This document shows, piece after piece, positions 12,976 to 24,364 of a DNA stretch of 64,000 nt; position 1 is the first letter of the stretch; each line of letters opens with the position of its first letter. Source of the stretch: Paratinospora sagittata (lineage: Eukaryota > Streptophyta > Magnoliopsida > Ranunculales > Menispermaceae); assembly GCA_035771175.1 (NCBI GenBank), contig CM069594.1, forward strand, positions 9,920,620 to 9,984,619, read 5' to 3'. A program made the position numbers and the translations under genes. The notes under the pieces are model-generated. The model was given only the letters and a program-made list of their open reading frames with translations. It was not told the DNA's origin and did no database searches.

Positions 12976-13659
12976 GAGTCGGATTACAAGTTTTGTTGTA
13001 AGTTTTACCTATTTAAGGCCAATTATTTGCGTTATTAGAATAGAAATTGAATAATATTGATTTTTTTTTGGAATTTGCGAGTTTTTTCTTCAACTCTTTT
13101 CTCGGTATTCTGAAGAATCAACGAGTTAGAGAAAATGTGTTTATTGTCTTCCCTATTCACGTCCTGCATCAATATCACAGGTATGATTTTCCCTGATGAG
13201 CTTCTTTAGAAACTGAACATCTAAAGCAAAATCTATTTAGTTCATGAGCTAGATTTTCACCTTTCAAGTTCCTTAATTAATCCTAATAAAATATTTCTAT
13301 ACATCATCATCATCAATGTCCTTGATTTGTTCTTTAGAGATTAATAATCCTTTAATAGGTTGAAGCATGTAACTCGGCAAGAAGTTTATAACTAGACTAA
13401 GAATTGTCCTGTTCTTGGAAGACAAGGATGGACTAATTAAGCAGGCATCCAACTCCAAGAAATAAAACTTTTGGATATATCAGTTTTTTAAAAAAAAAAA
13501 AAAAAAAAATGAAATATCTATATAGAAAGGAAAAAGAGGAGAAAAAAAAAGATTACAGAGAAATCGGATCATAATGTTCACCAGATAAAAGTTTAGTTCA
13601 TGGTAATTAATTAAATACAAGTTGGAGAGAGCTATATATATTTCCCCCTTCACAACTGC

Positions 13660-14591
13660 TCACCATTTCCAGAAAACATTGGAACCACACTTGTATTTGT
13701 CCTTCCCTTCACACTCCAAGGCCAAGTCCTCACTTAAAAATGGTACTTTCTGCATCATGATAAAAAATCAACAAAATTTATCAAAACCAGTCTACCCTTT
13801 ATATATATATTAATTAAAATGAACATACAAATTATTGATTCAATTAAATTACCTTTTGTTTCGCGAGATCTTGGCAGCCGGTGAAGTTTTCGGGGAACTT
13901 GCAGGTGCCAAACTCAACTGTATATGCCCGCGCGAAATTTGCTCCACTTGTGGCCAACCTCTTCTTGTCATTCAGTTCCTACAAACTCATGCATATTACT
14001 AATCAGATCAGCTATATTCTTGCAATATAAATCTCAGTAAGTTCACCAAAATATATTGAGGGTATGTTTGAAAACTAATAAAATTGTCATTTTCTTGAGA
14101 AAATAATAATCTTGTGTGTTTGATTGGCAACATTTTCTCAAAAAATTTACTAAAGAAATAATTTCTCCATAAAACACATTTGTTTAAGAAAATTTTTATC
14201 AGCTACATATCAAATAGACCCTAAATATTGCATGTATAACAGTCTACATATATATAAACTGAATTCAATCTAGATTACAAACCTTGTTAGCTTTGCTCCT
14301 CTCGAGATACTCGTCAAAGATGCTAGCATTGGCTGACGTTGCAGAAACAGTGGAAGCAAAAAGAACAGCTGCTAAGCCAACAAGGGAAGCTCTTCTTCCC
14401 TCCCTACCTTTGATCTCTTCCTTCATTTCTGAAACTCTAACTTGTTGGGCTCTGATCATTGGAAGTCTAGGACCCGATACAGCCGGCACAGCCACCGACT
14501 GAACCGAAGCAAGTTTCCGGTTCGCATCGGATGAGCAAGCGCCTGAGATGGCATAGTTGCATGCCAATACACTGGAGTTCACAGCTGCCAT
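13660..14591 (-). CDS. PSAN: Photosystem I subunit PsaN precursor (three exons)
   Basis: Nuclear gene for the thylakoid-lumen subunit N of photosystem I, which helps plastocyanin donate electrons. Exons on the minus strand are 14283-14591, 13853-13978 and 13660-13749. All junctions are GT-AG and in phase, giving 174 residues. Residues 1-60 look like a stromal transit peptide. Twin arginines at 66-67 followed by a hydrophobic stretch and ANA at 87-89 form a Tat-type lumen-targeting signal. The mature part begins SIFDEYLERSKANK and ends CGSNVFWKW. Cysteines occur in TCKFPENFTGC and LECEGKDKYKCGSN, typical of PsaN. Mature length is about 85 residues, as expected. Intron 1 (304 bp) holds a small MITE; intron 2 is 103 bp. 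Upstream, a GATAAG I-box-like motif (14768-14773) and an ATTGG (CCAAT in the reading direction, 14793-14797) fit a light-regulated promoter. Confidence 0.96.
14059..14222. mobile_element. 164-bp MITE in PSAN intron 1
   Basis: The ends are inverted: AGGGTATGTTTGAAA on the left, and the reverse complement of the right end reads AGGGTCTATTTGATA. Flanking 8-mers are ATATATTG (14051-14058) and AAATATTG (14223-14230), matching at seven of eight positions as expected for a hAT-type target duplication. The internal TGTGTTTGATTGGCAA block is shared with the element at 52895-53223. Confidence 0.65.
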
Positions 14592-14767
14592 TGCTTCTGA
14601 GATTTTGAAGGGAAGGGAGAATTCAGTTCACAAAATATATTCTATGGAGTAGAGAGAAAATAGTACTCGTAGAGAAATGGGTGTTAAGGGGTATGTTTTT
14701 CTTGTTTGTGGATTTCATTTGAGATGATTTGGAGGGCAAGAAAATAAAATGTTGTGGTGAGAGTGTG

Positions 14768-14797
14768 GATAAGGTGAGATTGCCTCGCGCCTATTGG
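14768..14797 (-). promoter_or_regulatory. Candidate PSAN promoter motifs (I-box, CCAAT)
   Basis: GATAAGGTGAG at 14768-14778 contains the I-box core GATAAG known from light-responsive plant promoters. ATTGG at 14793-14797 is a CCAAT box on the gene's strand. Both lie about 180-210 bp upstream of the start codon. Assignment is by motif only. Confidence 0.4.
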
Positions 14798-14966
14798 CAG
14801 TTTGTTCTTCAGCACGTCCCCACAATCAACTTTAGGTGGTGGCCTTGTGTTCACTTGGCGTTATAGGGAATAATAGATGGTTCAGAGTGTGACTGGAAAA
14901 TTTTCTTTTACTTAAGGAACTCACAGACCCTTTAGTGATATCAACAAGAATTCATTTAAAAAATTT

Positions 14967-15368
14967 AGGCGGTTTGGTGTGTAATTTAAAATTAGTTTTC
15001 AAAAAATAAAATATGATTTCATTTTTAGCTGATTTGTAATTTTTGAAAATATGTTTGGTATCATATTCAGAAAATGTTTTTTTAAATTTGAAAAACAAAA
15101 ACCACTTGTTTGGTTATTCTAAGATTTCACACAAAAATCTAGTGCAAAAAAAAAGCTTATGCGGATCCCCATCAATTACAAATCAACTGAATGAAAAAAT
15201 AAAAAAATAAAAAAAATTCTAGGTTTTCTAAAAACAACTGTTTTTCTTAACATTTTTCTAAAAACGTTTTTTGAATCACAACTAGCCAAACAAGTTTTTT
15301 GTAACTTTTTTTACTTTTTGTTTTTAAATACATAAAATCCAATTTAAAAACAATGTCAAAGGCAGCCT
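14967..15368. mobile_element. Probable MITE remnant upstream of PSAN
   Basis: It starts near GGCGGTTTGGTGTGTAATTT and ends near AATGTCAAAGGCAGCC, whose complement resembles the start. The interior has TTTTCAAAAAATAAAA and AAAACAACTGTTTTT-type inverted blocks. No reliable target duplication was found. Confidence 0.35.
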
Positions 15369-16661
15369 TAATTTTCCTATGTTTTTGTCTCTCTTTTTTA
15401 TTTTCTCATGTGTCCACTTGCAAAGTCATTGAAAGAACTAGTATTTATGCACGTATAACAATTTAACTCAACTAAGCTTTTGCTCAACTACATGGGATTA
15501 CATGAGGTCACATATGTGTTTTGCACCTAATTTTAATTAATTGTAAACTAAAAAGTTGTTCTTATTTTTATTTTAAATATTATTAATTATTATTATCAAT
15601 ATTATTTGTAATACAAATCTATACTACAAATACTTAGAAAAAGCACATCATAAAATTATTTTTGCCAAACTTTTGAAATTAATTATCATTTATTTTAAAA
15701 TTTAGTTATAAGATTAATATGAAAATCTACATAATCTCCACTTCTCTATACTTCATCTATTTATAGGCTACTTTATATTTTAATTTATCTTTTCTGCCCT
15801 GTTTAGTTTTAACAATTTATTGTTTTTACCTTCTTTTTGTTTATAAACAAAAAAAGACATTTTTTATTCGTGTAAGGGCTTATTAACAAAAGTAATATAA
15901 ATATATATTAACAAAATAATAATTATAATAATGATGATGATAATAATAATATTATTATTATTATTATTAGATGTTGAAACCTTTTCAATATTATAATTAT
16001 TTTTTTTAATAAAACATAAAATAAAGATAAACACTTTCAGAACTTTCGCAAAAAATGTTTCTTCATAAAAAGTTAGAAGTATTTCTATCAAGGAGTTTAT
16101 TCTTTTAGATGTTGAAACCTTAGGTATGACAACTTATCTTGCATGCTACCACAAAATATCCTCACTTAAGAATGTTGCCTCATTTGGATTAAGGGTTGCA
16201 AAAATTCGAGTCCAGACACACTTTATATCAATGAATTTACAGTGTGTACTCCAGACCCAGCCCAGTTATAAATTCGGACCATAAATTATAAATTGTGTCT
16301 GGACCCAATTTTTTTTGTCCAGCTTATAATTTTATTACAATTATAATTTATAATAATTTGGTCATTAAATTAAATTTAATAGCAATAATTATTAAATTTC
16401 GTCTTTTTAACATTAAAAAATTAAAAGGATCGATAATGAATAAAGATAGGTTTTCCCAAAGTTTCTCTTATATATACAATACACTTTTTATGATTTTTTT
16501 TTTATTTTAAATTAATAAAGACACGTTTTCCCTAAGTTTCTCTTATATATACAAAATATATTATCAAAATTAAGGGTTATCTTAAATCTTAGCAATTGTT
16601 TATAATTAGAAAGTTTAGATATGAAAGATCATAAATGAATAAAAGGTATAACAGTATAGTT
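15369..16661. other. Intergenic, AT-rich
   Basis: No coding region is supported. It contains ATT/ATA microsatellite stretches at about 15915-15970. It also has a duplicated block with TTTCTCTTATATATACAA at about 16460 and 16535. Confidence 0.4.
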
Positions 16662-17334
16662 CAGGGTGAGAATGTCACCCGCAAACCCGACCCAACCCAA
16701 TCGACCAGCACAAAAAACATCAGGTCGGGCCAGGTTTGCCTCACTAAATCGGGTGAGTCGAGTCTGGAATATGAGGACTTGAAATTGACAAGTCGGGTTC
16801 GGGTTTATGTAAACCTGACTCGCATAAACCCGACTCAACCCGCCCTACTTAAGTAAACTTTAAAAAACCCTATTTTTCATCTCTTTCTCATGCTTCCCCC
16901 AATCCCATTCTCCCCTTTTTTGTTTCAGCGGCCAAAAAAACTCCTAAACATCTCTTCGTATATTTCTCATTCTCAACCAAAAAAATCCTAGTTTTCTCAA
17001 CCCATTATCTTCCTCTACTCTCTCAGCTCTCGCGGCTCCTCCTTCGTTCGTCTATTCTCCATTTCTCCTTCTCGTCTCTACTCTCTGGCGGCTCCTCTTT
17101 GTCTCTCTTCGTCTTCGCAACTGAAACCAAAACCAAAACCCAGCGATTAATCTTTGACGAAGAAGAAAGAACCTCCTTTTTTCTGACATTTTTGGTGAAG
17201 AAGAAAGAAACCCCACCTTTTTCCAGCGAGAAACCCCATACGAGTTTGCAATTTCAACGCCTAACTGATTTGTAATGTCTTTTCTTTTGGAGTCTCATTT
17301 GTTTATTGTTTGTGCTTTGTAACTCTGTTTTTTT

Positions 17335-17975
17335 GGCATGTATCCTATCTTTGTTGAATAATGTATGTGTTTAATAAATGTTTGAATGACTTTAAATGTC
17401 ATGTTTCCTTAAATGCATATAATTGTCATGTCAAGTTATATATTCACTAAGCTTGTTGTTTGCTCACTCCATTTCCTCTAACATATCAGGTAAAGAATCA
17501 AAAGGAAAAGGAAAAGCTAGAGAGTGATTGACACGTAACCAGGCTTTCGCCTTTGTTGATGTATGTATGTGCGGAGGAAATGGGTTATACTTTTTTATTT
17601 GATATGTATGATTATCACATTACTATGTATATAATATCAATATATTAGTTGAGTAGTAACGTAGCTTATGGTTTGATAATGTGACTATGATGAATTAAAA
17701 TGATGTATGGGATGGACAACATATTAGTATGATGCTTAAATGGTGGGTGAAATTGTTTGATCCATGAATGAATGGAATGAGTAGATGAATGGATGAATAT
17801 TGTGGATAAATTATATGTATATATATATTGGATTTAATTTGTGGTATATCAGGAAAAATGTGAGATATCCAAATTTATGGGGACATGCTGTCAAAATTTT
17901 TTGAAAAATTTGTGAAATTCTGTTGAGGCTGAAAGTGTATTTATACTGTATAAAGGCATGTACAAAGTATAGTAC
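17335..17975 (-). mobile_element. Truncated TG...CA element interrupted by an inverted relative
   Basis: Read on the minus strand, this segment together with 26209-26252 forms the 5' end of an element. It starts TGTCACAAAGCACCTGACGT (at 26252), reaches the target AGTAC, then continues from 17975 leftwards. It matches the start of the unit at 17976 for about 640 bp, including the block GGTATATCAGGAAAAATGTG versus its complement. The match stops near 17335. The unit at 17976-26208 therefore inserted, in opposite orientation, about 44 bp from this element's terminus. Confidence 0.7.
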
Positions 17976-18427
17976 TGTCACGACGCCCCTGACGTAGGCT
18001 GACGTCATGACCGGCACAGTGTACCATACACTGTACATACCCATATACAGTATATAATACACTGTCAGCCTTCACGTATTCTCACAAAACTCCCAAAAAT
18101 GTACAGAATTTTTTTTTTATATACCACACATCAAATCAAATATCTATAGATGATCATTTCACTCAAATTTATTCCATTCATTCCACAAATTAAATTCTCA
18201 CCTGATAAATATGTATGATCATCTCATTCCATCATCCCAAGCATTATATAATCTTACCACATAACTCATCTAGGTGATAATATATATATAATGTGTGATA
18301 AGTAAAATAACAAAAATAGAAGTTATTTCCTCCAAGCATACGTACACATATCAGACGAAGGCTCACGTGATTATCACTCACGGATTTTCCTTTTACCTTC
18401 GACTCAATACCTGAAATATTGGAGGGA

Positions 18428-18460
18428 ATGGGGTGAGCAAACAACAGCTCAGTGAATATA
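18428..18460 (+). repeat. Shared GGGGTGAG...CTCAGTGA block (copy 1)
   Basis: GGGGTGAGCAAACAACAGCT followed by CAGTGAATA. The same block, with variable middle, occurs in the elements around 17445-17475 (inverted), 19601-19640, 29681-29713 and 37705-37731 (inverted). It lies several hundred bases from the element end in each case. Confidence 0.6.
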
Positions 18461-19207
18461 GTTCTTGAGATGACAATTATATACATTTAGAGAAATATGA
18501 CATTTAAAATCATTTCAAACACTTATTCAACACATGCATCATTCAACGAATATATTGTACATGTCAACAACATAAATTTCATGATTTTCAATAACACAAT
18601 GCACAATCTCCCTCCTCCGCAAGGCTAGAGAGCGGGTCTACCCCTTGTATGGCCGTTACAAGGTAGCCACAACCTCTCATTACCCAATTAACAGTCATTT
18701 CAAGGATCCCAACCCTTGTTAGAACAGACCTACTGACAATGAGGACTCGCAAAACCTCATCCGGGTCTAGTGCCTAACGAAATGACAATGAGGACTCGCA
18801 AAACCTCATCATTACAAACTCCAATTGCTAAAACCAGTTTGCATGATCCATAAAACTCAATGCATTATATATAAATATAACATGCATGAAATCAAACATT
18901 TTATATGCGTACAATGTCATACAAGAACCAAATCAAGAAAACTATACTCACAGTACAACACGTTCAACTTAAACCCAATCATCGTCGCTTCGAGTCCAGC
19001 TCCAAGTTAAATCCAACTAATTTAACCTGTCACAATCACTTCATAATTCAATTTCTTGTATTCATATCTATTTACATTTTTAATGTCTCAACTCACTTCA
19101 AAACACGAATAATAAATCCATTTAGGACTCATAAGCCGTTGAAGACCTACTAAATCGTTTCTGTGGTCAATCTAGATATTTCCACAAGAAAGAATAGTGA
19201 AAATAGA

Positions 19208-22065
19208 TGTCACGACCCACTATACGTGACGTCATGACCGGCACGGGAACCTCCGAGTATACCCTCCGTCGGTACACCCGACGTCCCGTCAGCCTAAAAT
19301 ACATATACGAATCCCCAAAAAAAGAAATAAAAGTACATCATTAACAACCAACTATCATGATCATAATGAAATAAAATATTGCTTCTCCAAAGTTTTACAA
19401 ACATAAAATTCCAGAGTCTTCAAAATGATACAAAACCCAACACATCCCAACTATGTGTTAAATATACTATTACTAGGTGTTATCATGTACATAATTATCA
19501 AAATACAAAACTAAATGTACAACACCTACATGAAACAAAAACAAGGGACGCTCCGCAGTCAAGCCTTCCCTTTTCCTTTTCTATCAGATCCTGAAAGAAG
19601 ATGGTGAGGTGTGAGCTACAGCCAGCTCAGTGAATGTTATTTACAAGTGGCATATACGTGCATTTATAAAACATGGTAAGATCCTAAAACAGTTGAAATA
19701 TCATGATGACGAAATATATTACATACATGCTAACATAATGCATCAAGTCATACATAAGACGATGCATAACATTTTGTAGTCATGCTCATGCAATCCTAAC
19801 ACCTCATGAGTATGGGGGTTTCAAGGCCTGGTGCGCGACACACAGCGCCCGAACACACGCACAATACTCGTATTCTAATAGGGTTTATGGGGTTGTGCAA
19901 CACGTAGGATTATTTTAAACAAACCTACCCATACACAAGGCATAAAACCCTCTGCCAGGTACACAACTGGGATCGCCGCTAGACTTACGAGAATTCCCAA
20001 AAAGAGGAAATTCCAACTAGAGGCCTCAACCCAAATTGTCATCCCAATGAATTATGCTCAAATGAATTTCATGGAATATTAAAACATGCATACCATCATA
20101 CATAAGTATTTAAAACATTTCTATACTACAATGCCACATATAAATAATCCAAAAGTAAAAGAACACTCACACTTGATTGGCTAAGTCTAGCCAATCCAAT
20201 TGCCAAAACTCTCCAATTGACTAAACGGGTTCAAGATCAATCACAAGACCTGAAAATAACATGGTTCACACAACTGAAAATCAGTCATAAAGTGTGTCAA
20301 AACCCCATGTTCAAACCCAATCTAAAGTCAATTAGATTCTAAATTGATTACCCCATTGAGCCAATTTCCATATTGCCCAACTTGATCATTTAGACTCAAT
20401 TAAACTAAGATTGACCTAAATTGAATGTAATAGGGTGATCCCATGATCCAACCACTAATATACATGAAATTCAATTATAATTAGGGTCAATTAGACTATA
20501 CATCAAGTCAATTTCATCAATTGACTAAGTCTTGATCAAAATCCCCAATTAGGCCAATATAAAACATAAGGTCAAAATGAACTAAGTCATATCAATTTAA
20601 CATAGGTACTAACATTTTAAACTCATGATTCTACTTAATTTGGGTCCAATTAAACAATCCCCAAGTCAATTTCATAAATTGATTTGCTTTGGGTGAAAAC
20701 TCCCAATTTGGGCAAAATCCCCAAATTACATGCAAAATTGCCAAAGTACATGAAAAATGTCAAATACTTAGCCTAGATCAAAATTTATCAACCTTAGGGT
20801 GTCCATTATGTGAACCCACTGAATTCAATCATCAAACAACTCTAATCATGTCCAATTAGACCTACATTGCATAATTTTCCAGATTTTATATCAATAACAT
20901 CAAAAGCCCCAAATCTGGAAATTTTCATACATATGCCAATTTTACACTAAGCCACCATGTTCAACCAAGAATTTTACTGATCTTGCAACATGGAATCATC
21001 CACAATGGCCACTAGATTAACATAGTTGACATTCAATCATTTTGAAAAAGTCTAAGGCCATGAACTAAGTATAGGTCATTTGAACTAAACCTTCCAATTT
21101 CTTGCTAGAAATTGGGGCTTTCACCATTAATGTACTCCTTACACTCTCTAACCACACATATGTGATATGCAAGACTCAACTCCAACTTTGGTCTTCCACC
21201 CATCCAAGGTTCATCACAATGCATGCTTCAAAATGAAACCCTCATGCTCAAATTAAAACTATCATGCAACTAATAGAGAGATTCAAGGAAGAAATGGAGG
21301 AAAAATACAAACCTTAAGGTGTTCTTGAGCAAGAAACCACCAAACCCTAACTTTCCTCTCCTCTTCTCCTCTCCAGCACCTCTCTCTCTTTTCTGGCTGA
21401 GAAATGAGCAAATGAGCCAAAAATCCCGTTTTGGTTGCTTAAATAGATAAGCTTAGGCCCACAACTAAAAGTTGTCAAAATTATCACAAACCCAGATTTC
21501 CTGTTACAATACTGGTATTTAGACAGTCCATTTCTTGAAACATACGCACGATTTTAACATCTTAACCGTTCAAACGTTGAATGAGTAAGTTATCAACATT
21601 CTGGTTAACTTTAGGCTCAATCCAACGGTGAGATTGTGAGATCTATCTGTTTGATCAAAACTGCGCAAGAAAATCCCAGAATCCGTGAATCAGTGTTTTG
21701 GGTCTTATAACTCAAATTAGGTAACTCCAATTAAGATCTTCACCGTTCATAATGAAGATATATCATATAAGAATGAGCTGACAAAATTTCAGCCCAATCA
21801 GACAACGGATCTAGGAGATCAAACCATTGATGTAAGTTGTGACAGAAATAGAAAGCTCCACTGGATCCAAAACACCGTTTTTGAAATGTTTTGACGTCGA
21901 ACGGGTCTCCGAAATTTCATGCGTACCCTTTATGACCTAAAATCATGCAAAGACACTCGAACTTACGTACTTCGAGCATCAAAATATATATACACATACG
22001 TATACGAATACGTATAGGGTACACTATGGGTTAAAATGACGTCACCTAAAGGCACGGGTGCTACA
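19208..22065 (+). mobile_element. 2.86-kb TG...CA element (solo-LTR-like), nested
   Basis: It begins TGTCACGACCCACTATACGT and ends CACGGGTGCTACA. It is flanked by ATAGA at 19203-19207 and 22066-22070, an exact 5-bp duplication. The start matches that of the enclosing element (TGACGTCATGACCGGCAC). Near 19601-19640 it carries GTGAGCTACAGCCAGCTCAG, the family block. The interior has no open frame of note. The stretch 21290-21450 looks like an antisense promoter and leader (TC-rich, then TAAATAG-type). Most simply it is a solo LTR of a long-LTR element, younger than its host unit. Confidence 0.75.
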
Positions 22066-22199
22066 ATAGATGTCCAAATCATATCCAAATATCATGTTCT
22101 AACGTCCGGAATTCAGTTCTTCACGATTCTATAATCTCAAACCGGGGTTTCATTAGGTTCACATCACTGGTCACATCACTGTGCACAGTACTATTTACA

Positions 22200-22300
22200 T
22201 CACAGATCAATGTTCACTATTTACTATGCACTGTTTCACTATACACTATTCACTATTCAATGTGACTATTCACTATTCACTATGTACTATTCACTATGCA
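22200..22300. repeat. CACTATTCACTATT microsatellite-like tract
   Basis: Variants of CACTATTCACTATT recur about ten times. A shorter tract of the same type lies at 25268-25312. The two tracts bracket the RKD-containing segment and could mark its insertion by microhomology. Confidence 0.6.
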
Positions 22301-22301
22301 G

Positions 22302-22572
22302 TTACTTTTAAACAGTAACAGTTAAGCCGCAGTTACGTTTTTAAACAGTTTATCAGCAGTAACTTTTGAACAGGTTATCAGCAGTACTGTTTGGAGTCCG
22401 TTATTATATATTAACAGATAACAGATATGTTAAACGGTTACTTTTTAAACAGTAGATCAGCAGTTACTTTTAAACAGTAACAGTTAAGCCGTAGTTACTT
22501 TTTTAAACAGTTTATCAGCAGTAACTTTTGAACAGGTTATCAGTAGTACTGTTTGGAGTCTGTTATTAGGGT
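22302..22572 (+). promoter_or_regulatory. Repeated CAGTTAC/TAACAG array upstream of the RKD gene
   Basis: Two tandem blocks of about 140 bp contain many copies of AGCAGTTAC, TTTATCAGCAGTAAC and AACAGGTTATCAGCAGT. These carry the CNGTTR core bound by plant MYB proteins. The tract ends in TTAGGGTTTAGGG, a telo-box-like sequence. The array recurs at 24365-24860. A regulatory role is inference; it could equally be a passive satellite. Confidence 0.4.
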
Positions 22573-22574
22573 TT

Positions 22575-22795
22575 AGGGTTTGTCGTTCCTGTTCATCGCA
22601 CGCTTGTCGTTCCTGTTCATCGCACGCTTGTCGTTCCTGTTCATCAGCACGCCATTCCTGTTCATCGCACGCTTGTCGTTCCTGTTCAGTAGCACGCCAT
22701 TCCTGTTCATCGCACGCTTGTCGTGCCTGTTCATCAGCACGCCATTCCTGTTCATCTGCACGCTTGTCGTTCCTGTTCATCAGCACCCTCCTCTC
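22575..22795. repeat. 24-bp minisatellite upstream of RKD exon 1
   Basis: About nine units based on TTGTCGTTCCTGTTCATCGC plus ACGC, alternating with a variant containing CACGCCATTCC. It produces artefactual repetitive reading frames on both strands and ends about 45 bp before the exon at 22841. A shorter version lies at 24865-25040. Confidence 0.85.
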
Positions 22796-22840
22796 TCCTC
22801 TTGTCCATAAAATTGTGTTCTTTTCTTTTGTAGAGAACTG

Positions 22841-24303
22841 ATGATGATGATGAACTTCACAGCTAACAAAGACATGGAGAGGCATTTGAACAGTCAAAAC
22901 GCCTGCTGCTGTGTGTTCAGAGCTAACAGAGACATGGAGAGGAATCAATCACTTCAAAACGCCTGCTGCTGTGTGTGTGAAATGGATGATATTGGAGAAG
23001 ACCCATTTCTCTTCTCAAACCAATTCCACCCACTTGATTTCAGGTAATTTGAAGAGTTCATAAGCAGTTAGTTTTTGGAGTCGGTTATATATATTGTATG
23101 ATATGATATGGTATGATATATATGGGGGAGCTAACAATGAAGGGCTGTTCAAGTTTTGGTAGCAACCCATATACGCGGGAGCCTCTTCTGGAATATGGTT
23201 TACGCAAGGCAGTAGTACTACCCTTCATGAATTCTTCAATGGATGAAGATGACCCTGAACTTCAAGGTGAGTATCAATGCCCAATCCACTTTATATTCTA
23301 CTTTATTATTAACAGATTGGCAATTTCATCCTCTTTGTGTTGATTAATTTGCTATTGTAATTTGTATAGGGAGTATGAGGAGTAGTAGTGGATGGGAGAA
23401 GGACTTTGGAGGTTTGAATGAAATGAGGATTGGATTAGAAGCGGAGAAACAACAGATTGTGATGCATGAAAATGGAGAGGGGATGATTAGCTGCAGCAGT
23501 AGTGGTATTAGCACTACTGGTAGTGATCATGTGGAATCGATGACGAAACTTAAGAGGGTGAAAAAGAAGCAAAGAGAAGAGTCTCTATCACGCACAACCA
23601 TCTCACGCAACTTCTACATGCCCATATCAGAAGCTGCAAAAGAACTTAAGGTGAGCTTAACGTTGCTAAAGAGGAGGTGCAGGGAATGGGGCATCCCTAG
23701 ATGGCCTCACAGAAAGTTGATGAGCTTGCAGGCCCTTATCAACAATGTTCAGGTATTTATCATCATTATATATTGATCTTTATAAGTATTTTGGTATCTT
23801 AACTTGGGGAGGTTCTGATTAATATAATTACTTGTTTATTAATTATGTACTGTAGGAAATTGGGGAAGGAGAAGGGGTTGGCAGAGATATGAAGATAAGA
23901 GACGCTTTGAGGTTTTTGGAGGAACAAAGGAAATGGCCTCACAGAAAGTTGATGAGCTTGCAGATCGTTATCAACAATGTTCAGGTATTTATCATCATTA
24001 TATATTGATCTTTATAAGTATTTTGATATGTTAACTTGGGGAGGTTCTGATTAATATAATTACTTGTTAATTAATTATGTACTGCAGGAAATGGGGGAAG
24101 GAGAAGGGGTTGGTGGAGATATGAAGATAAGAGACGCTTTGAGGTTTTTGGAGGAACAAAGGAAGTTGATGGAAGAGATGCCAGAGGTGGATCTTCAAGA
24201 GAAAACAAAGAAACTAAGGCAGGCTTGCTTCAAGGCCAACCACAAGAAAAGAAAGTTGATGATGCGAGAGTGGCACCGTTCTCGTATTTCTCATTTAATT
24301 TAA
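22841..24303 (+). CDS. RKD-type RWP-RK transcription factor, five exons
   Basis: Modelled exons are 22841-23043, 23154-23266, 23370-23752, 23856-23984 and 24088-24303. They join in phase to 347 residues. Exon 3 holds a full RWP-RK domain (about residues 178-233) with ISRNFYMPISEAAKEL, LLKRRCREWGIP and RWPHRK at 216-221. The C-terminal region, LRQACFKANHKKRKL, is typical of RKD1-4 proteins, nuclear factors known in egg cells, early embryos and citrus nucellar embryony. The N-terminal 67 residues contain two copies of an N-A-C-C-C-V motif and are unlike anything I know. Exon 4 is a duplication; skipping it keeps the frame (304 residues). The exon 2 acceptor (CTGTTCAAG, with a CTAAC branch-like site 19 bases upstream of its end) is the weakest call. 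The gene sits inside a TG...CA element, so it may be a captured copy rather than the ancestral locus. Confidence 0.75.
23701..24164 (+). repeat. 232-bp tandem duplication inside the RKD gene
   Basis: 23701-23932 is repeated at 23933-24164 with few differences. Each unit carries the end of the RWP-RK exon (from TGGCCTCACAGAAAG), the following intron and the first 77 bases of the next exon. The exonic part is 129 bases, exactly 43 codons. The duplicate exon 23856-23984 therefore keeps frame and repeats WPHRKLMSLQ..INNVQ. Intron boundaries are preserved in both copies. Confidence 0.9.
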
Positions 24304-24364
24304 TTCAACAGTTTGTGAGTAATTAATTCAGCAGTGACTTTTTTTTTCTCTTCACTACTTTTTA

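Noticed and set aside
22484..22948. 154-residue minus-strand frame rich in DEQER/NRNDKRA repeats
   Set aside because: Produced by the 24-bp minisatellite in reverse. It overlaps RKD exon 1 in antisense and has no known domain. The same artefact recurs at 24882-25196.
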